DNA of 64,000 bases from Cavenderia fasciculata (Eukaryota > Evosea > Eumycetozoa > Acytosteliales > Cavenderiaceae), in assembly GCF_000203815.1 (NCBI RefSeq), contig NW_004457734.1:1123233-1187232 (forward strand), written 5' to 3'. A model generated the notes under the pieces. It saw only the letters and a list, made by a program, of their open reading frames with translations. It did no database searches and was not told the DNA's origin. A program made the translations under genes and the position numbers. Positions 44,610 through 58,486 of the stretch are shown here, piece after piece; within the stretch, counting starts at the first letter, position 1; each line of letters starts with the position of its first letter.

Positions 44610-46285
44610 TTATTTATTTGAAGGAGGAGGTAATCTAATTTTTTGTCTGGTATTATTCTTTTTTAATAATTCTGGTTGTTCAGCTCTAAGTTTGTTTTTC
44701 TTTAACTTTTTAAAGTAGAGATAGAGGAAAGTTTGTGGTACATGGATGTTTGTCAATTTGAGTTTGTCGGCAAAGCTGAGAACCTCGCGTCTGTTTTGAC
44801 CCTTGATCTGGATAAAGTATTTTTCGAGCTCCTTGATGTACTCTTTGGTGATGACAACGCCGCTCTTTTCGTACCAAACTTCGACGGTACGGTTGAGGAT
44901 GGCGCCAATTTGGTAGCCGAGCGAAAGCAAACCGCCAATGGTCTTGACCGAGATTTCAAAGTTGAGCGATGGACGAGTGTTGATGGTGCCGTCCATAATC
45001 TCACGGTAAAAGTAAATGTTGAATTGGCCCTTGTCGGTACGACGGATACGAATCCAGTTGGTCTTGTCGGCCTGTGAGAGACCGCCGTCGGCCTTTTTAG
45101 GGGGATACAAATACATGTCGGAAAAGTGTTTCTTGACGGGCTTGGAGTTGAGCGAGGCGAGGTAGGCGTCAAAGTGGTCCTTGTGTGTCTCGTACTTGGC
45201 CTTGCACACAAAGGTGGGTTCGACAACCTGACTCATTGGGTTGTACGACGAGTGGATCTTGATCTTGGCCTGGTCGAGATCGGGCTCGACAAACGCCTTG
45301 AACATGGGAAACACGACGTTGGTGATTTGGAGCAACACGTCCTTGGTCGACGACTTGGCGACGACAATGTCACGCATGATACGCTTGATGAGGTCGAGAT
45401 GGACACCGCCGGTAATAGCAATGGTCAAGTCGAGCAGTGGACGGAGCTTGGCAGTCAACGCGTACGACCCCTCGATGATAACAACACGAGAGCCCGACAT
45501 GGTGATTTTTTGTGACTCGATCGTGGGCAACAGAGCGGCACCGGTTGGTGCACTCGGGTGCTTGATCAGTTTGGGGATGGTGACGGTCTCGCCACGACGC
45601 AACGCATTGATCGTGTCGACAACCAAGTCAAAATTAATCGATACCGGATCGTCATAGTTGTTGTCCTTGACAGTCTCCATCTTTACAAAATCTTGCAAAT
45701 CAATGACGATGGCACCTACCAAACCAGACATCTTTAATGCCAAAGTAGTCTTGCCTGCACCAACTGGCCCAGCTACACCGACAACAATCAAACGTTGTGG
45801 ATTTGACTCGGCCAACATTTCAATCGCTCTAATCGCATGGAAGAATCCTTGGTCAAATGACAAGGTAGTTGGAATAGATCTCATCTCATATACTCCTGTC
45901 TGTCCATTTAATTCTACTATTATATCTAATTCTTCTAAATGTAAATTTTCTTTTGAAAAACTAAAGGTAAAGATAAAGAAGAAGAAGAAGAAGAAGAAGA
46001 AAAGGTGTTAAGAATGTTTTAACTAGTTTGTTTTCAAACTCTCTCCTACTACTATTATTGTAGTATTATGTTTCTGTACTAAACATACGATCCATCTGAT
46101 TCTATATCGTCTACAGCTTTTGGTATCTTTGATTTAGCTATCACTTTTTTCTCTTTAATCTCTGATGCTGTGGCTGGTGCGGTCGTAGCAGTTGTCTCGC
46201 TAGTACTAGTTAAATTTGGTTGTAAATGATTCGATAGACAACTGATTCTATCAAGTGCAAGTTGTTGTTGTTGTTGATTATCCAT
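44610..46285 (-). CDS. Uridine-kinase-like P-loop plus CYTH (TTM1/2-type) fusion
   Basis: Exons 46089-46285 and 44610-45960 give 515 aa. After a 65-residue low-complexity start, exon 2 opens FSKENLHLEELD. Walker A is GVAGPVGAGKTT (about residue 130). GSRVVIIEGSYAL marks the Walker B-like strand of uridine/phosphoribulokinases. A CYTH domain follows (residues about 310-500; DMYLYPPK, NWIRIRRTDKGQFNIYF, FEISVKTIGGLLSLGYQIGA, VQ-type IQIKGQNR). This kinase-then-CYTH order is that of plant TTM1/TTM2, where the CYTH part acts on pyrophosphate or triphosphate substrates. The coding DNA is clearly more GC-rich than its surroundings, with strong codon bias. No C-terminal membrane helix is seen, unlike the plant proteins. 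Substrate unknown. Confidence 0.88.
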
Positions 46286-46679
46286 CTTATTATATATTCT
46301 ATCTATTATCTATTTACACAATACAACAAAACTAATAACAACAACAAGTTAATAAAACCAACTTTAAAATCCTTAAATTAGGTTGTGACCGACAAACAAA
46401 TTTTCGTTCGTTTGATCAAAAATATAAAATATTAATTAATTGTTTTAAAATATTTTAAAACCCAACAAAGAACAAGAACATTGTCAAAAGTAGTAGGTAG
46501 GTAGTGTAAATATATATTGATTTGGTTGTTAATACACCAATTACTTTATGTTTGTGTTTATATATTTCTAGAATACAACAAGATAAGATGTGTGTGAGCG
46601 TACACATCAGGTGATTGATATCAAAATTCTTATTAAAGATATTATCCTATATATAAATATGATTATTTCCTACTAATTC
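46286..46679. other. Spacer between NMNAT 3' end and the kinase/CYTH start
   Basis: Upstream region of the kinase/CYTH gene and 3' flank of NMNAT (both on the minus strand). AT-rich with TTTTAAAATATTTTAAAA near 46440 and GTGTGTGAGCGTACACA near 46590. No gene seen. Confidence 0.5.
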
Positions 46680-47690
46680 TTATTTCTTTTGATAACCATA
46701 TAAATTATTCTTGTGAATGTAGTCAATGACAGGAGCTTCGGTGAGATAATTAATTGATAAACCCTTTGATATCATATCTCTAATCTTTGTCGATGAAAGA
46801 TCATTTGTTATACCAACGGGAACATGATAAATATTATTCTTGTTGGCTTGTAAAATAGGATTGGCATCTAAAATCTCTTGGAAATTGGTTCCTGGTCTTT
46901 CAATACAAATAATACCATATTTATCTGATGTTATGATTTTCATCTACCAAGGAAAAGGAAAAAAGAGAAAATAGAAATAGAAAAGAAGAGGAATGAATGA
47001 GTGAGTAATGATAAAAGGGTGATTGATTAACTATTCTTTACTTACATCTTCTTCATCCCAAAGATTTGGTACATTAAAAGATGCCAATAAATCGGCACCA
47101 CATATCAACTTAATTTGAACAGGTCTATAGGAAGCAGGATCCATAATTTGTTTGAAATGATTATTTACATAGAGATGAAAGTGATCGAGAACCTGTCTTG
47201 TCGGCGTGAAATCTAGGTTCATAGACTCCCACTTGTCCATCATGACCCATTCCGATGACATGACAGCTAAATTAACAATCTGCAATCTATAGTGTGCTGC
47301 AATCAATGTTGCTTTCTTGTAGGCATCACCAACAGGTGACATGTATCCTCCTATCACATGATATTTCTTTCCATTGTCTCCTGTATGATTATTACACCAA
47401 TCTTTACAAATCTCTAAACAAATTAGAGTAATAAATAAGAATAAACAATAAAGAAGAAAGAGGTTAGTTACTCTCTCTCTCTATCTCTCTTTATCTCTTG
47501 TCCCTGTGTCCTCTCCTCTCCTCTCATCTTACTACTTTAAATACATACCAAACATTCTTAAATGCATAAATGTGATTGGATTGAATGATCCACATGCTAG
47601 TAAAACAACTGGTTGAATATCCTTGTTCTTTGTATCTGTCATCCATTCTTGATCTAATTTATCGATTGGGAATATATAGTCTTGTGTCAT
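46680..47690 (-). CDS. nmnat: Nicotinamide/nicotinate mononucleotide adenylyltransferase
   Basis: Final adenylylation step of NAD synthesis. Three exons (47549-47690, 47046-47413, 46680-46943) give 257 aa. The nucleotidyl-transferase signature is ACGSFNPITFMHLRMFE (GxFxPxHxxH variant with Met-His), completed by the first splice. Then GGYMSPVGDAYKK, the conserved WESMN and FTPTRQVLDH of eukaryotic NMNATs, ICGADLLASF with NLW, and the C-terminal signature SSTKIRDMISKGLS. The length matches single-domain eukaryotic enzymes. No targeting signal is visible. Confidence 0.95.
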
Positions 47691-48395
47691 TATTATCTGT
47701 TGTGTTATTTGTTGTACAAATACAAAAGGGTACTGTTAAATTAATTAATTAATTGCGCAACGACCCTTTCTCAAAACAATCACATGTTGCCCAAGTTCAT
47801 TTCTTTTTTTTAAAAAGATAATAGATTCTAAGAAGAAGAGAAAAGACAGTTTGTTTGTTGTCAGATCATTTAATACAACTTTAGAGATTAATATGTATCT
47901 ATAGTATAGTTTATAGTATAGGATAGGATGTTCTGTTCAGTTTCTTTGATACAACAAACTATAGTTTGTTCATTCTCATTCTCGAAGTCTCAACAAGTTG
48001 GCTATACGATACTTATAAACGAGGTCAACAGACTTTCGATTATTCACTCAACGATGCAAGATCCAATATAATTCTTGGATCTTGTTGTTGTGTTGTGTGT
48101 AAGAATAGATATTATCATATGATATCATACACGTTCAACATGTTGTTTTAAAGGCATTGGCACTACCATTCTCCATGCTCAAGAGGAGTGTCTCAGATCT
48201 CCAGAAAAAACATTTTTTTTATTATTGAATAATGTCATTAAAAAAGCGTACAAAACAGGCAGTTTGAGAACCATTTACCTTTACTTCTTCTTCTTCTTAT
48301 TTCCCTTACTATAGTAATATTAATAAAATAATTACTACTACGAGCTACTTACTTTTTATTTAAACAACTTATAATATATAATATAATACATAACA
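47691..48395. other. 0.7-kb divergent spacer rich in palindromes
   Basis: No coding exon. Contains a perfect 18-bp palindrome at 47953-47970, a hairpin with 10-bp arms and 8-nt loop at 48057-48084, and palindromic ATCATATGAT near 48115. The last 120 bp before 48396 look like a normal TATA/leader region. Confidence 0.6.
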
Positions 48396-49222
48396 ATGGG
48401 TCACCATCATCATCACGACTATCACCACCACCATCATCACCATCCAAAGTCTACTGGTGTAGCTTACCTTTTATGGTTCTTCTTGGGTAATATATCTCTC
48501 TCTTCTCTCTTTCTATACTCACCTTTGAATACAATCTAACTAACTTTACCCCCTTTCATTAATACAACTACTATAGGTGTATTTGGTGCTCATAGATTCT
48601 ATTTACGTAAGTTATATTAATAATTAAAGCAATGCATTTATTATTATATCAATTTCTAACATGTTCTATTCTTTCATTTTAATTACAGAACGTTACACAT
48701 CAGGTTTCATTTGGTTATTCACTTGGTAAGTTACATTCTGGTTTAGTTATATACATAGATACGCATTCTCTCCTCTCCCTCTTGGTTGTGTCTACGAGTT
48801 TACATCATCATGTGGTCTCAACGACGTCGTGACGACGACACTGGTTGATCGAGAAAATCTCGTATCACATTTCTTTTTTTTTCTCTCGCGTGCATACTTG
48901 CTTTTGAAAAATACGCTAACTTTTTCTCTCTTTCTTTCTATCTATCTATCTCATAAATAGTGGTGTCTTTGGTATCGGATGGTTAGTTGATTTATTCATT
49001 TTGGCCGGTATGGTTCGTCACTTTAACAACCACTATTTCTCTGATCCAACAGTTATTGTTGCACCAGCCCCCATTGTATACCAAAACCAACCATATCAAC
49101 CACAAGCCTACGGAGCTTACCAACCACAACCATACTATGCTGCCCCACCCTCTGTTCAACCATACCAACCACAACCATACAATGCCACTGGCGGCTCAAA
49201 TCCACCACCAGCTTACAATTAA
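48396..49222 (+). CDS. TM2-domain protein
   Basis: Four exons (48396-48486, 48577-48606, 48689-48725, 48961-49222) encode 139 aa. Exons 2 and 3 are only 30 and 37 nt. A His-rich N-terminus (about 18 residues) precedes the TM2 domain: AYLLWFFLGVFGAHRFYLQRYTSG, with the DRF-like turn replaced by AHRFYL, and FGIGWLVDLFIL as the second helix. The C-terminal 60 residues are Pro/Tyr/Gln-rich (YQPQ and PQPY repeats), similar to tails of many dictyostelid membrane proteins. Intron 3 (235 nt) contains GC-rich palindromic sequence. Function unknown. Confidence 0.9.
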
Positions 49223-50082
49223 GATGGCATTTATTTTTTAGATCAACAACAACAATAACAAGAACATTAATATATTAGTATCTCAACAACAATTAATAAT
49301 AATAATAATAACAAGATGTAAATTTTAGACAACCAAAACCATAACAACAACAAAACAAGATAAAAACACTATTTTAGCTTGTCACCTCACCTCCCTTTTT
49401 TCTTTCTTTCCTTCTTTCTTTTTTGAAATAAATACAAATGTGCTTTAATATTCTTTTTCTCTAAAAGGAATTCAAAAAGTCAAAGTAGTTGGGTACATGG
49501 TAATGGTTGTACCTAGATATATATAAATATATAAACTTGTTGTCCAGGTCTGCCTTTATCATTTTTAATCACCACAAATCGGATAAACTAAACGTCTGGA
49601 CAACATAGTATTTTATTAATTAAGTTTTGTCAAAAGGTGGTCTTTCCTTTTATGGTCCTCAAAAACAATTTGAAATGTATTGAGAATGTTCCTTCCTTGG
49701 TGAGTCTATGATCACGTCGAGCCCACGAAACATAAACGAGGAGTTGACATTTTAATGTTGTTGGAAAAAGTTCATTCAAAATTAATTTAAATAACTATTT
49801 CCATAAAAAGGATCTGTTGAAGTGGTTTGGAAAAAAGAAAAAAAAAAAAAGATTTTGATTTTAAATTAAATAAATATTAAATTCAAAATCCACCTAATTT
49901 CACTTTCGAGGAGAACCGATTATATCATAAAGTCTCTCTTTTAAATATATATATATATATAAACAGTGACAACAACAATAATAATAATACCAACAACATT
50001 AAAATATATATTTTAGAGAATAAAAAATAATAACTAAACCAAAATAATTTGTACTATTAAAATTAAACAGACAGAATATAAA
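49223..50082. other. 0.86-kb spacer with paired hairpins
   Basis: No coding exon. Two adjacent inverted repeats: GGTACA/TGTACC (49492-49513) and TGTTGTCCAG/CTGGACAACA (49538-49605). Further on are A runs (49842-49851) and a TATATATATATA element near 49946. Confidence 0.5.
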
Positions 50083-51262
50083 ATGACAACCACAAATCAC
50101 AGTAATGATTTTTTGTATAAGACTACCATTAATGATATGTTGAATACAGAAAATGACTATTGGAGAGCTAAAAGAGAGAGACATATTATAAGTGTCCCAC
50201 ATGACCAAACCCTAGCAGAGACTGTCAAAATACTATCGAAAAACAAGATTCTTTCCATCCCAGTAATGGATGAACAAAATGATTTCTTGGGTTTTGTAGA
50301 TATGATTGATATTGTCTATTTTATTTTAGGTCATTATTTAGAGGATAAAGAAATTCATGGTAGAGGTAAATAATTCAACTAATATTAATATTTCATATGT
50401 TTTTTGAATTTTGTTAAATTAATTAATTATTTCAATTTCTATAATATTATTTATTTATCTTCATTTTAGGAGCAAGTATAAATTGGAATGCATTATGTTT
50501 TGATATTGATACAGTTATCCAAAGAGGAAGAGGAATTGGTATGGTACCAATTAAATCTTTAATTAGTATGTAGTTTTAAAAAAACATTCTTCTTTCTTTT
50601 CCATATCTTTAAATTAAAGATTGATATTAATATTATCTTTCTTATTAGATCAATCTAAAATGGATTTATTCATTCCAGTTGATGGTACTGGATCTCTTCA
50701 CCAATTATTAAAAGAAGTATTTAAAAAGAATATTCATAGAGTGATTGTAGTGAATGAAGATGCTTCGCCAAGTGGCTTGATTAGTCAGACTGATATGCTC
50801 AAGTTCCTTACCACCCACAATTCATTCCTTGGAGACATGTTGAGTAAATCACTTTGTGATTTGAATCTCATCAACAAGAAGGTTGTCACTATGCCAAGTG
50901 ATAAGATTTCATTGTTTGGATACTACCTCATGCTTCAAAACGAAACCTATGGAGTTGCCGTCGTCGACCAAGACAAAGAGATCATTGGAGATATTTCAAT
51001 TGCCGATCTTAGAGGCATTGAACCACAACAACTATCCAACCTTTTACAACCAGCCGCCGAGTTTTGCAACAAGGAACCAATTACATGTACCAGTGATTCA
51101 TCATTAATAGGATTAATGCAAAAAATGGTTGATCATAAAGCACATCGTGTTTGGGTGGTCGAATCAAATGCATGTGAGAAACCAATTGGTATGGTTTCCA
51201 TTGCTGATCTCATGGAATTCTTTTCACATTTTAAAATAGACCATAATAATAACAATATTTAA
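50083..51262 (+). CDS. Four-CBS-domain protein (AMPK-gamma-like size)
   Basis: Three exons (50083-50365, 50470-50565, 50649-51262) give 330 aa. Two Bateman modules are evident, each made of CBS pairs: ISVPHDQTLAETVKILSKNKILSIPVMDE with GFVDMIDIVYFIL; FIPVDGTGSLHQLLKEVF with HRVIVVNED and GLISQTDMLKFL; MPSDKISLFGYYLM with GDISIADLRGI; and ITCTSDSSLIGLMQKMVDH with HRVWVVES and GMVSIADLMEFF. The length and four-CBS layout match the gamma subunit of AMP-activated kinase, but the sequence is not diagnostic. A nucleotide-sensing CBS protein of the SNF4/CBSX type is the safe call. Confidence 0.88.
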
Positions 51263-51593
51263 CAAACAACATAAATATAAATATATATATATATAAATAA
51301 TACATCTTAATTAGTAGTAGTAATACTAATTCAAACAAAGAAACAAACAAACAAACAAACAAATAAATACCCTTTTTGTAAAATACTTTTTTTTTAATAT
51401 CAAAGATTACTTTCTTGAGTTTTGCGTGAAGTGAGTCACAAGGTTTGAAGATTAACCCTTAATTGAGTCGGTCCGATAATAATAGAGAGGAGGAGAGAAT
51501 AGATTAGTTATTAGTTTATATACATATATATAGCAAGCAACAAGCATATAATAGTAGTAGAACAAACTAAACTCTAATCAACATATATATACA
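51263..51593. other. Spacer with yos1 promoter
   Basis: CAAA repeat at about 51340-51361, a T run near 51388 and TATATATA elements near 51523 and 51580 before the yos1 start. Nothing else seen. Confidence 0.5.
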
Positions 51594-52038
51594 ATGTTCT
51601 CATTATTTGGATTCTTAAAGTCATTGTTACTCTTTACAAATGCTTTAGCAATCTTGAATGAAAGATTCTTAAATAAAAGTAAGTAAGCTCTTACTTTACT
51701 ATACAGCTAGTCAACAAACATGATGAATGATAGATAGGTTATCTGTAGCAGATCACATGATTTGAACATATCATATCAACTTACTTTTTCTATTTCTATT
51801 TATAGTTGGATGGAGTGTAAGAAATGATCAACCAATGGACTATGACTCTTTCAAATACAAATGTGTTACCCTTTTATACAACTTGCGATTCTTTTTCAGA
51901 TGTAAGTAACATACCAACAATCACAATGATATCATTTCTCTTACAATTAATCGTTTGAATCATCATCATCATCTACTTTTAGTACCATTGGTTTGTTTTA
52001 ATAGTATAGTTATTGTATTCTTACTCATATTTGGTTAA
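51594..52038 (+). CDS. Yos1/IER3IP1 ER-Golgi transport protein
   Basis: Very small membrane protein needed for COPII transport together with Yip1/Yif1. Three exons (51594-51678, 51806-51901, 51983-52038) give 78 aa; human IER3IP1 is 82 aa. The order of conserved blocks fits: MFSLFGFLKSLLLFTNALAI (first helix), NERFLNKIGW after splice 1, a short acidic loop, YNLRFFFR, then PLVCFNSIVIVFLLIFG (second helix), ending exactly at the conserved Phe-Gly. Individual exons are too short to stand out as open frames, but all three junctions are in phase with GT/AG sites. Confidence 0.93.
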
Positions 52039-52329
52039 ACTTTTGATAACTCGAGAATATTCTTCAAACAACCCGATATAATTATATTGTGTACATAAAT
52101 AATAATAATAATAGTATTAGATTCAAGATTGATGGATCGACCAGAAAGCAAGATGAAACATAACGCAATAAATCATACATTGATTTTGGATTCGAACTTT
52201 ATCAATCTTTTAACAACAACAACAACAAACAAGTCACTACTACTACTACTACAATGGATTGATTTGGATAATTATAATTATATTATATTATATACAAAAA
52301 TATGATTCAGATGATTTATTATTTTAAAT

Positions 52330-54385
52330 TTAACTTTCATTATCAATTTCTAAACGAATAGATTTAATAATTGAACGTTCTTCAATGTCATCATTCATGG
52401 TAACAGATGGTTTCGAGTCGATAGCCTTTAGATTCTTTTTAACGCGGTCTTGGAGTGGTTCCAACTTTGTGATCGATGTCTTGATGGACGATATATGAAA
52501 CTTTTTGATGAATTTACCTTCCTTTTCTAGATCGGTGAGTTGATCACGTTTCGAATAGAGGAGGGTATTGCAATCGACAAGTAGTTGTTGGTACTCTGCA
52601 AACAATCTAGTTTTTCTTTCCTCGTCACTAATACCAACCAGTTCTTGTGGATAATCTTGTTGGTGGTGGTGTTGATCAGAAGTGGGTGGAAGGGGAGGAC
52701 TAGTACTTCCATTTGATTTAGATCCACCATTTGGTGATGAGGAAAAGTCAGGTATTGAAAGGTTTCTTCGTGAAAATAAGGATGATAATGTGTTGGTGAC
52801 ACCACCCTTGGATGGAGATGGAGGGACTGATAGTGATGCACCACCACTATTACCACTATTTGAATGATTTCCATTACTAGATGGATGTAATTGTTGTAAT
52901 TGTTCCTCTAATTTAATACGAACTTTTCTTTCACCTTCCAAAGTTTTCATTAATTCATCAACTTTTACTTCTAATTCACTCGTAGTAGAGTTACCAACCA
53001 TACCAATACCAACTCCACCACCATTACTATGACCATTTAATTGCTGTTGCATTTCCTTTTTAAATGATTCAAATTCAATTCTATCCAATTTTAATTGTTG
53101 ATTTTGTTTTTCTAATCTTTCTTCCCATTCTTTGAGATATTGTTTTTCAGATGAAGATGAAGAGTCTGGATGAATAACATTTACAATAGTAGTGGTTTGT
53201 TCATCACTATCACTATTTTCACCAACTATAATTGATTTCTCTTCCATTGAATGAATGTCAACTTCATTACTACCATTATTATTACTATTATTCTTTTGTA
53301 ATTGTTGTTGTAATTGATTTTCTAAATCCAATTTAATTGATTTAAATAACTTCTTTTCTCTATTCCATTCATCTTCAATCGTGGCATTTGTTTCTTTTTC
53401 GCGATCTAGTAGTTTGGTGACTTGATCTTTTTCCAAATCCTTTTTTTGTAATTGTTGTTTGAGCCTGCTAACCTCTGTCTCTAGGTCCGAGGCCTTTGTC
53501 TTTTCAGTTTTGAGGTCATGTTCAAAAGTAGCTCGTTGTTTTTTGATTGCCGTTGTATCTTCTTCTATTTTCTCACGATTCGATTGTTCTCTTTCAAATA
53601 GAGTCTTGTATTCATTCAATTCATCCTCTACCGCCTTCTTTTCCAGTTTTTCTTTTTCCAATTGTGATTTGAGGTCGTCTTGTGATGTCCGAGACTGATC
53701 TTTAATGTCTTTTGCCATTTTTGTTTCTCGATCGATACGTTCCTCCAATTCTTGTGCGCGCTTTTCCAAACCGACTGCATATTGTTCAGCCTCTATACGT
53801 TTCTTGCTCTCTTCACCCTTTATCTTTTCATATTTTGAACGTTCCGTTTCATAGTGTGACACCTTTGCCACCAAATCCTTATTCTCTTTGGTCAATGAAT
53901 CTATATTCTTGTCACGATCAGCTACACTTCCAGCCATCTCTTGTAACTCTTTTAACTTTTCCTCCAGTTCCTTCTTTTCCATTTTCAGCGTATCAATGAT
54001 TAAATCCAATTCTTGACATTTCTTTTTACTCTCTATCAATTCTTGATTACAACTTTCAAAATCAACCTTTAATTTAGATAATTCATTTTCAATTTCGCCC
54101 TAAATACAAATTAAATAGTTAGCATTATTATATAAAAAACTATTATTAAATTTAACATCTTACAAATGATGCATGTTTATCTTCAGATTTCTTAATAGTC
54201 TCTTCTAATTCCTTTTTCATTCGATTGTATTTGGTTTCAGCCTTTTCTCTTGCAGTCAGTGCAGCATTTAATTGTGTATTGGTTAGTTTCTTGTCTTCTT
54301 TAAGTGTCAATAAATCATCCAACAATGATTTATTTATCGATTTTACTGAACTTATTATATCCTCTAATTGTTTAACTGATGCCAT
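52330..54385 (-). CDS. Long coiled-coil protein
   Basis: Two exons (54164-54385, 52330-54099) encode 663 aa. Residues about 1-345 and 375-450 are almost continuous heptad coiled coil, rich in Glu, Lys, Gln and Leu, interrupted by an Asn-rich and acidic stretch (about 345-375). A Ser/Gly/Pro-rich linker (about 460-530, with SVPPSPSKGG) follows. The C-terminal 110 residues appear folded and helical (ELVGISDEERKTRLFAEYQQ, KFHISSIKTSITKLEPLQDR). No kinase, motor or GRIP-like domain is visible. The general form suggests a scaffold or tether, but I do not recognise the family. Confidence 0.83.
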
Positions 54386-54824
54386 GATTGCTGATATTAA
54401 TTATATTTCTTAAACTAGAGAAAGAGAAGAGTTGTTCTTTTTACTATAGTTTTGATACAACAATGATGATGATGATGACGGTTGATCACATGAATGAATT
54501 GAAAATACTCTGACTATTATATATTATTATATGTTATGTAGTATCAGATCACACCCAGTTTGTTTGTTTGTTTGTCTCTCACGAGCTGAGAAACACACCA
54601 CTTTCACACATGTTTGATTAAAGTTCATAATAAAATTCAATTTAATTTAATTAAATTTAATTTTGGTTTGATGAACTATGAATCGTGAATGATGGATCAA
54701 ACATGGATGTTGTGGGTGTATACATAACATATATATGTTATATATGTTATAGGTTGAATTTATTTATTTATTTATTAATTAATTATATGAGTTGGGTCAG
54801 TTCAGTGTGAACCTACCTTCTACT
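54386..54824. other. AT-rich spacer
   Basis: Upstream region of the coiled-coil gene and 3' flank of the P-loop gene. Holds TTTG repeats near 54560 and TATATGTTATATATGTTATA near 54730. No gene recognised. Confidence 0.5.
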
Positions 54825-55818
54825 CTACATTACTTTAACTTCTTTCTTTATAGGTGGAAAAGTAAAAGAAGGAATATTGAGTGAAGCATAGATATCAAAG
54901 AGTGCCAATAAACTTGGACATGCTTGTTTGATAGAGATTGTAGTCAATGTGGCATTGGATATTTCTGGGTCTACTTCAATCTTGTCGTAGACGGTTTGTG
55001 CAAATGATTGATATTGTCGAGTATAGAGTTTGGTGTTTAGGATATCGGTTTCATTGTCATCGTATAAAAAGAATCGTCCTTCTACTCGTTGTTCAATCAA
55101 CTCTACCGGTGTCTTGCAATAGACCACCGAGAAACGATGATCTTTTGGTTGTCCAGTCAAGTACTTTTTGATTTCTTTTAATGTTTCTTCTACCTTTTCT
55201 TGATCAACAATATTATCATTATTCTTTTGTAATTCATCTATATCTTTTTTCTCCAAAGAATAAATCATTGAACTAATTGGTGATCTATGAACAAATAAGA
55301 AATCATTCTTTAACTTTTCTTTTTTCTAAAATATATAAACACTATTGTTAGTAATTGTATCAATCAATTGAATTACTGTCTATCCTATCTCTTACAGTTA
55401 TAATATTATCAATTGATTGTTTAATTGTTTCATTCCATTTTAATTGAATATCCAAAGGTGAAGAAGAAAGAGATGATTGATTCTTGTAATAATTGAAAAA
55501 AGGTAATGAAAGAGTAGAATAACCAAGTTTGTTGATTCGTTCCAAGAGTTGTGTCTTTCCAGCACCACTTGGTCCTTCTAGAAAGACAATGTGAGGTAGT
55601 CCTAGATCAACAGTCTCTTTATGATAGTTTATCAATGCATCGTTTGGTTTGAACCATTCTCTTTCTACACTTTCATTTTGTTCTCTACCTTGATGTGATT
55701 GAATTCCTCCTCCTGATGTTGATGAATAATATCCAAAAGAAGAACCAAATTGACTTGATCTAACAGTAGTAGAGGTCAATGATAACAATCTACTCTTTGT
55801 AAGTCTTTGAATAAACAT
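54825..55818 (-). CDS. Mitochondrial P-loop NTPase, nucleoside-kinase-like
   Basis: Two exons (55396-55818, 54825-55325) give 307 aa. The N-terminus MFIQRLTKSRLLSLTSTTVR is Arg/Ser-rich without acids and fits a mitochondrial presequence. Walker A is FLEGPSGAGKTQLLERI (about residue 85). FLFVHRSPISSMIYSLE (about 150) sits where deoxynucleoside and thymidylate kinases carry their D/E-R-S-P motif; here the first position is His. The C-terminal half has KYLTGQPKDHRFSVVYCKTP followed by QRVEGR, resembling the Arg-rich lid. It may be a divergent deoxynucleoside-kinase relative, but the missing acid makes activity uncertain. Confidence 0.75.
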
Positions 55819-58096
<2,278 letters not shown>

Positions 58097-58486
58097 TAAT
58101 AATAATATATAATAATATATAATAATAATAATATATAGTCATATTATTTATCTATATCAACACATTCTATTATTGTTAATCAATAATAGATTTTGAAATA
58201 CTACTACTACTCACTCTTTTAGCCAACAACAAAACAAAAAAACAAAAAAAAAATCATATAAAATTAATAATATATCATTACTAATACCCAACCAAACCAA
58301 ATTATTTAAAATTGAATAATAAAAACACAATTGTAAACTCTTAAAATACATATAAAAATATATATTGTTTATCTCTTCCAGTTTTAGATTGAAAAGATAT
58401 TGTATTTCTTTTGAATCTTTGTAAAAGAGGGAAATTAATTATTTATATGTACAAGTTTATTTTATTATTAAATATTATTATTATTA
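58097..58486. other. Convergent spacer of galE and ArfA2
   Basis: AAT/ATA repeats at about 58096-58136; the stretch from about 58136 to 58350 is matched, in decayed form and the same orientation, at about 59645-59870. No gene. Confidence 0.6.

Noticed and set aside
45126-45657. Open frames antisense to the kinase/CYTH gene
   Set aside because: Shadow frames of a strongly codon-biased gene; their protein sequence has no recognisable domain.
47966-48151. Possible small ORF upstream of the TM2 gene
   Set aside because: Needs a non-ATG start and overlaps the palindromic cluster; composition not coding-like.
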